In this document: positions 59,651 to 64,000 of the stretch, piece after piece
Layout of the letters: each line of letters starts with the position of its first letter
Numbering within the stretch: position 1 is the stretch's first letter
Assembly: GCA_021292165.1 (NCBI GenBank)
Contig: CM037877.1
Span: 129,078,274-129,142,273 of the forward strand
DNA length: 64,000 nucleotides
Reading direction: 5' to 3'
Origin: Shinisaurus crocodilurus
Lineage: Eukaryota; Chordata; Lepidosauria; Squamata; Shinisauridae
Translations under genes and position numbers: made by a program
The notes under the pieces: generated by a model
What the model was told of the DNA's origin: nothing
Seen by the model: the letters and a program-made list of their open reading frames with translations, nothing else
Databases searched by the model: none

Positions 59651-60299
59651 TCGCATAATCCCCCCTTCAATTGCTTACGCGGAATGGATGAGGAGTGAAT
59701 CAGTTTTCGGAGTATCCCCTATGCTAGCAAACCACTTTCTTACTTAAAATCTGCCCCATCAGACTATCTTAGCAGCCTTTTCTTGGGGGATTTACATTCC
59801 ATTACATAACATCCTTAGGAAGCCTTTTTTATTTAGACAAAAGCTACAAACCTGGAGAAAGCCAGAGGAAACAGACAAGAGAGCTGGTGGGCAGGGAAAG
59901 GTTACATATCAGGAATCTAGAAGCAGTTGTGAAGCATGGAACGGTGGAGGGTGGGGAAGGAAAGAGAAATGTTAGTCGTATGCTTCACAACTGAAGTAAT
60001 ACACATGGCCATCTAACCCCCCACCCCATAAAACCATTAAGTCCAGGGTTTAAAATTACCTAGCTGCAGCACTGACTTAATAGAAAAACTGCTTGGGACA
60101 CATTTTCTGGTGGATTCACCTAAGCAGACCATCCTTTCCATTAAGCCCTGCCAACACGTGGAACCCCTAATCCTTATTGTATTCCTAAAGTGGAGGGCCT
60201 AAATGAACAAATACAGTGGTTCTCCCAAATCTTCTATGCACCACCTTCAGAATACTAACATTCCCCTCACCATCTTCAAAATCGCAACACTCACAAATG
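59651..60299. other. Upstream sequence, nothing recognised
   Basis: No gene or repeat signature. Confidence 0.35.
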
Positions 60300-60703
60300 T
60301 TTAACTTATGGGGTACATAACCAGTGGCCCATGGGCCACAGGCAGCCCCCCAAACCCTGTTCTGCAGCTCCTAAGCCCACCAACCACTACTGTGAAAATC
60401 AGTCACTGCAAAAAATAGAGCACTGCCAGAATTGCTGCTTTAACACTGTGAGAGTCTATGTATTTATGCAAGTATTCCCAGTATAGTTTAGCTTACCATG
60501 TATTTTATTCTTATAGATATATAGATACGGTTTTATGTTTATATGATTTGTCTGCAGATGTAAGTGGTTTATAAAAGCAGGTAAAAAAATGTGAGAGTGT
60601 ATGTTTGCATGTGCGCACGTGCACACGCACACACGGTCATCCCCCAGCCCCCCCCAGCCCATACCTGATGTGGCTCTTAGGGTGCAAAAGGTTGTGCACC
60701 CCT
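60300..60703. mobile_element. Possible old hAT-type element
   Basis: Right end GGTTGTGCACCCCTG resembles the inverse of the CAGGGGTGGGCAAC terminus; left end is decayed (CAGTGGCCCATGGGCC). A CACACG run lies at 60604-60636. Confidence 0.4.
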
Positions 60704-61517
60704 GACTTAATTCATGAAGAGAAGAGCTTGGGCTCAAAACTGATTGGAACTATACCCTCTGTTCTAGAATGGTGGACTGAGCAGCTGGTTAGGGTGGCTT
60801 AGTATGGTGAGAAAGAGCTCCTTTCCCGTTGTTCCTTTTACATGTTCCCTTCCAGGTCTGAGCCCAGGAAGATTTTTTTATTTAACTTCCTGCCATTTTT
60901 CCTGCAAGGCAGGTGACATAATCCTCCTTTATCAACTTTTTCTGTCTAAGGACTGAATTCCAATCTGGGAAAGGACTTGGGGACTGCATTCCATCTGTGG
61001 GCAGGGCCAAAGGCAAAGCAGGCAGGGCCAACATGTAATTCTTACTGATTTTAAGTCTACTCAGAAGTAAAAAGGACAAGTATTTGCATATCTACTCAGA
61101 AGCAAGCAGGACTGAATCACTTAGCAACACTTTGTAGTGTCCCAAACATGAAGCTTCAGTATGTCTACTAAGAAATAAGCATGAGCAGTATGCCTACACA
61201 GAAGTAAACAGGGCAAACCTCTGCAGATCTACTCACAAGTAAGTAGGACAAGCCTCAGAAGCAGAACTGAGTTACTCAGCAGCTTCCTCCCTAGACCCTG
61301 CTTCAACTGATTAAAGATAAGGGATTTTCACACTGCTTGAGTGCTGAGAAAGGGAGCCTTTTTCAGTGTCCAGCAGGGAAAAGTGTTCTGGCAGCAAAAA
61401 CCATGAAAACAGGAGGAAATCAGGAGAAAAAAAGGACATACTAAATGTAAGAGTGGGTGGGGTTTTAAAAGGGGGCTTATTTACTAGCAAGGGCTTCATA
61501 ACCTAGAGTAGAGAGAC
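60704..61517. other. Upstream sequence with tandem TCTACTCAGAAGTAAG-like motifs
   Basis: Motif recurs at about 61057, 61101, 61165, 61194 and 61226 with spacings of about 30-65 bp. 60870-60930 is a piece of the SINE body. No gene. Confidence 0.55.
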
Positions 61518-61770
61518 TTTTATTTATTTAATTATTTATTTATTTATTTATTATATTTATACCCCACCTTTTTCCCTGCAAGGAACCCAAGGCAGCTTAC
61601 ACAATCCTCCTCCTCTCCATTTTATCCTCACAACAACCCAGTGAGGTAGGTTAGGCTGAGAGTCAGTGACTGGCCCAAAGTCACCCAGTGAGTTTCATGG
61701 CTGAGCGGGGACTAAAACCCAGATCTCCCGAGTCCCAGTCCAACACTCTCACCACTACGCCACACTGGCT
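61518..61770 (-). mobile_element. tRNA-derived SINE
   Basis: Full-length minus-strand copy with TTTATTTATT tail, GCAAGGAACCCAAGGCAGCTT body and GTGTGGCGTAGTGGTGAG head. Confidence 0.88.
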
Positions 61771-62479
61771 CTTGTGGACCCTGAGGTCAACTTCCCCTGC
61801 AATAAATACTGCAGTTATAGACTTTATTGATCCTTGTCATTAAATGATCAACAAAGAATTGATTTATTGGCACAGAATGATTCAAGCACCGAATGATTAA
61901 AGCAACTCTTCAGTTTTTTAAGGTATCAAGTTCCTACAGAGTGATGAAAAGCACAGGTCAGAATAGTCTGAGCCTGAATTTATTTTTGAAATTTATCTAT
62001 CTAAAATTATATCTAGGCCACCTTTAAGGGGGGAACCCTCTCAAGGCACCATCCAAGATAAAACACACACAAAGTGGATACAATAAAAAAGGCATTAAAA
62101 CATGATTCAATAAAATCCATAAAAACAGAGATTGCCAATTACAATAATTAAAAACTAAATTTACAAATAAAAACCAACAGTCCTGACTTAAGGGAAGGCC
62201 AGTGAAAAAGGTATTAAGACCTTTCCTGAAGACATGCAAAGAAAGGGCCCGATGAACCCCAAATGGAAGTTGGTTTCAGAGGTATGGGGCCACCACTGAG
62301 ACCCTTGTACTCACCAGCCCAACCATCCTTGGTGGCGGGCAGGTGAGAAGGGCCTCTGTTGTTGACCTCAGAGTGCAACCAGACTAGTATGGGAGAAGGT
62401 TTCAAGTAGCTTGGACCCAAATAATTGAAGGAATATCTATAGGAATATTTTTCCACCCATGCTTGTGTTTTCCTGGCCA
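61771..62479. repeat. Possible LINE 3' fragment at 62000-62290
   Basis: GGCCACCTTTAAGGGGGGAA...GACCTTTCCTGAAGACATGC...GGTATGGGGCCACCACTGAG resembles a dispersed LINE 3' region common in squamates (from memory). The rest is unrecognised. Confidence 0.35.
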
Positions 62480-62487
62480 CTCCCACC

Positions 62488-63124
62488 CAGGGATGGGGAC
62501 TCAGGACTCCAGGACTCGACTCGTGAGTCAGACTGAGTCCCCCCTCTGACTCGAGTCCCAATATTTTTAATGGGACTCGAGACTCGACTCGGGACTCGAG
62601 ACCAAGGACTCGTGTTCCTCAAATGCAACATGGATAGGTTTTAGGAAGTACTACTACAGCAAGTTTATTTTTTAAAATCATTTTCCTAAAATGCAACCTT
62701 TCAGACATTTTGGGTTTGGCTGCCTCTGCCTGCCTGTTTGGGGTTCCCAGCCTCCTCTGCCTGCCTGGTCTCTTTTTAACCAGTTCCACAGTGTGAATTG
62801 TCCAAGACAAAGGCCTCTGCCTGCCTGTTTTGGGGTTCCCTGCCTCCTCTGCCTGTCTGGTTATTTTGGGTTTGTCTGCCTGGTCTGTTCTTGCCAAAAT
62901 CAGTTGCAGAGTTTTGAAATAAAAAGGCACACTTGTGCCTAGAATTTATTTAAGCCACACATCTGAAATAGCCTTATTTTGTTGGGAAAAAACCCCATTG
63001 ATTTTAATAGGGACTTGTGGAGTCAGCTTTGGGAGTGACTCGTGAGTCACCATTTTGGACCAAGGACTTGAGACTCGGGTCCAAAGACTCGTGACTCGAC
63101 ACCAAGGACTCTTCAACATCCCTG
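62488..63124. mobile_element. Non-autonomous hAT element rich in GACTCG
   Basis: Ends CAGGGATGGGGACTC and ...TTCAACATCCCTG, flanked by the perfect 8-bp duplication CTCCCACC (62480-62487, 63125-63132). Both subterminal regions carry many GACTCG/CGAGTC hexamers. Such clusters are typical transposase-binding sites in hAT elements (inference). 637 bp, no transposase. Confidence 0.92.
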
Positions 63125-63132
63125 CTCCCACC

Positions 63133-63649
63133 TAAGCTGTGATGGATGGCATATGCCATAACTAATATACCACCTCTCCCCAGGCTGGAGTTGGGAAATG
63201 GTTTCTGAAGGCAGTTCCATTTGAGAGGCTACTGTATGGGACACTGGGATTGAGTCCTTGTTGGAGACCTTTCTTCCCCCAAATGTTCCTAACATCTACT
63301 CATCTGTTTCACCCCCTCGGGTTTCTAGTCTCTCTGCTTCTTTCCCTTGGTTCTCTTCTCTGCATTGTTTCTGTGCCTCCTTTTAACTCCATCCCCTTAA
63401 ATCTTCTTAGTGAATCACTTATAGACTTTTCCTTCCTACTATCACTTTTTGTACTGTCTGGTCTTTGTTCCTTTCCTGATGGTCTGACCAGCCACTCTTA
63501 TTGAGCCCCTTTGATCCTGTTTTGTCCTTCTTCACCTTCTATGCATCCATCATTCAGCCTTCTCCTCTCTGCTTCTGCCCAGCTACCTGGTATTATGCCA
63601 AAATAGTGTTCATTGCAAAGCAACACAAAGATTTTTTAAGCACAGATTC
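63133..63649. other. Upstream sequence, nothing recognised
   Basis: T/C-rich. No gene or repeat signature. Confidence 0.35.
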
Positions 63650-63657
63650 CTATAGAA

Positions 63658-63781
63658 CAGGGGTGGGCAACTTGTGGCCCTCCAGATATTTTGGCTTACA
63701 ATTCCCATAATCACCAGTCAGCATAACCATTGGTGAGTTGTAAGCCAAAACATTTGGAAGGCCAGAAGTTGCCCACCCCTG
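63658..63781. mobile_element. Non-autonomous hAT element (124 bp)
   Basis: Ends CAGGGGTGGGCAACTTGTGG and its inverse. 8-bp duplication CTATAGAA / CTGTAGAA at 63650-63657 and 63782-63789 (one mismatch). Palindromic core TTTTGGCTTACAA. Confidence 0.9.
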
Positions 63782-63789
63782 CTGTAGAA

Positions 63790-64000
63790 CCAGGGCCGGC
63801 GCTACTGCTAGGCAGACCCAGGCGGCTGCCTAGGGCGCGTGGCAGAACAGGGGGCAGCGTTTCTGCGCCCCTTCCTCGCCTCCGGCGCGCTCCTGCCCTG
63901 CCTGCCACCTCCGCCTGCGCCTCCCCGCCCGCCCGCCGCTGCCGCACCTCCCCCCCCGCGCACGCGCCCACCCGCCACCTACCTACCTGTCGTTTCTGGA
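63790..64000. mobile_element. GC-rich repeat cut by the window edge
   Basis: Begins near CAGGGCCGGCGCTACTGC and contains GGCGGCTGCCTAGGGCGC, a dispersed vertebrate repeat wording (from memory). CpG-dense; no gene called. Confidence 0.4.

Overview
The window is vertebrate nuclear DNA, most likely from a squamate reptile (lizard or snake). One protein-coding gene is recognisable: the 5' half of ALOX5 (arachidonate 5-lipoxygenase), on the minus strand and transcribed from right to left. Seven coding exons are in place: exon 1 at 58596-58745, exon 2 at 35320-35518, exon 3 at 30533-30614, exon 4 at 16826-16948, exon 5 at 14831-14937, exon 6 at 7518-7690 and exon 7 at 5400-5546. All have GT/AG borders and compatible phases. 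Together they give 981 nt, or 327 codons: the PLAT membrane/Ca2+ domain and the start of the catalytic domain. The exons with the iron ligands lie beyond the left edge. Exon 1 sits in a CpG-rich island (about 58430-58930), the likely promoter.

Nearly everything else is transposable elements in the introns and upstream DNA. Their variety points to a squamate: CR1 LINEs with ATTCTATG tails, L2-like LINEs, an L1, RTE-like and I/Vingi-like LINEs, a DIRS element, Ty3/gypsy remnants, solo LTRs, a PIF/Harbinger remnant, a hAT/ZBED transposase relic, many small hAT elements with 8-bp target duplications, and a tRNA-derived SINE.

Layout by region. 121-4928 (intron 7): a DIRS element with inverted terminal repeats, its tyrosine recombinase almost entirely deleted. 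5.7-6.3 kb: Harbinger remnant. 7.9-8.6 kb: LTR. 9.4-12.8 kb: a LINE broken by a CR1 that is itself broken by a SINE. 13.2-14.0 and 18.3-19.9 kb: two RTE-like copies, the second split by a ferritin heavy chain retrocopy that keeps its iron-responsive element. 20-29 kb: gypsy pieces, CR1s and a palindromic LTR-like element (27205-28896). 29.7-30.4 and 47.4-48.2 kb: two inverted copies of one LTR. 31.3-32.7, 43.2-44.0 and 44.5-46.1 kb: GC-rich terminal-hairpin/TIR elements, the last carrying an exon-like segment. 50.8-56.4 kb: a complete 5'-inverted (twin-primed) L1 with a 16-bp target duplication. 58.9-64 kb: upstream DNA with more repeats.

The genes do not form a pathway or operon. The story is one leukotriene-synthesis gene whose introns were enlarged by successive nested insertions. 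No previously undescribed multi-gene system is visible. The strongest candidates for something new are the exon-carrying TIR element in intron 1 and the palindromic LTR-like element in intron 3.
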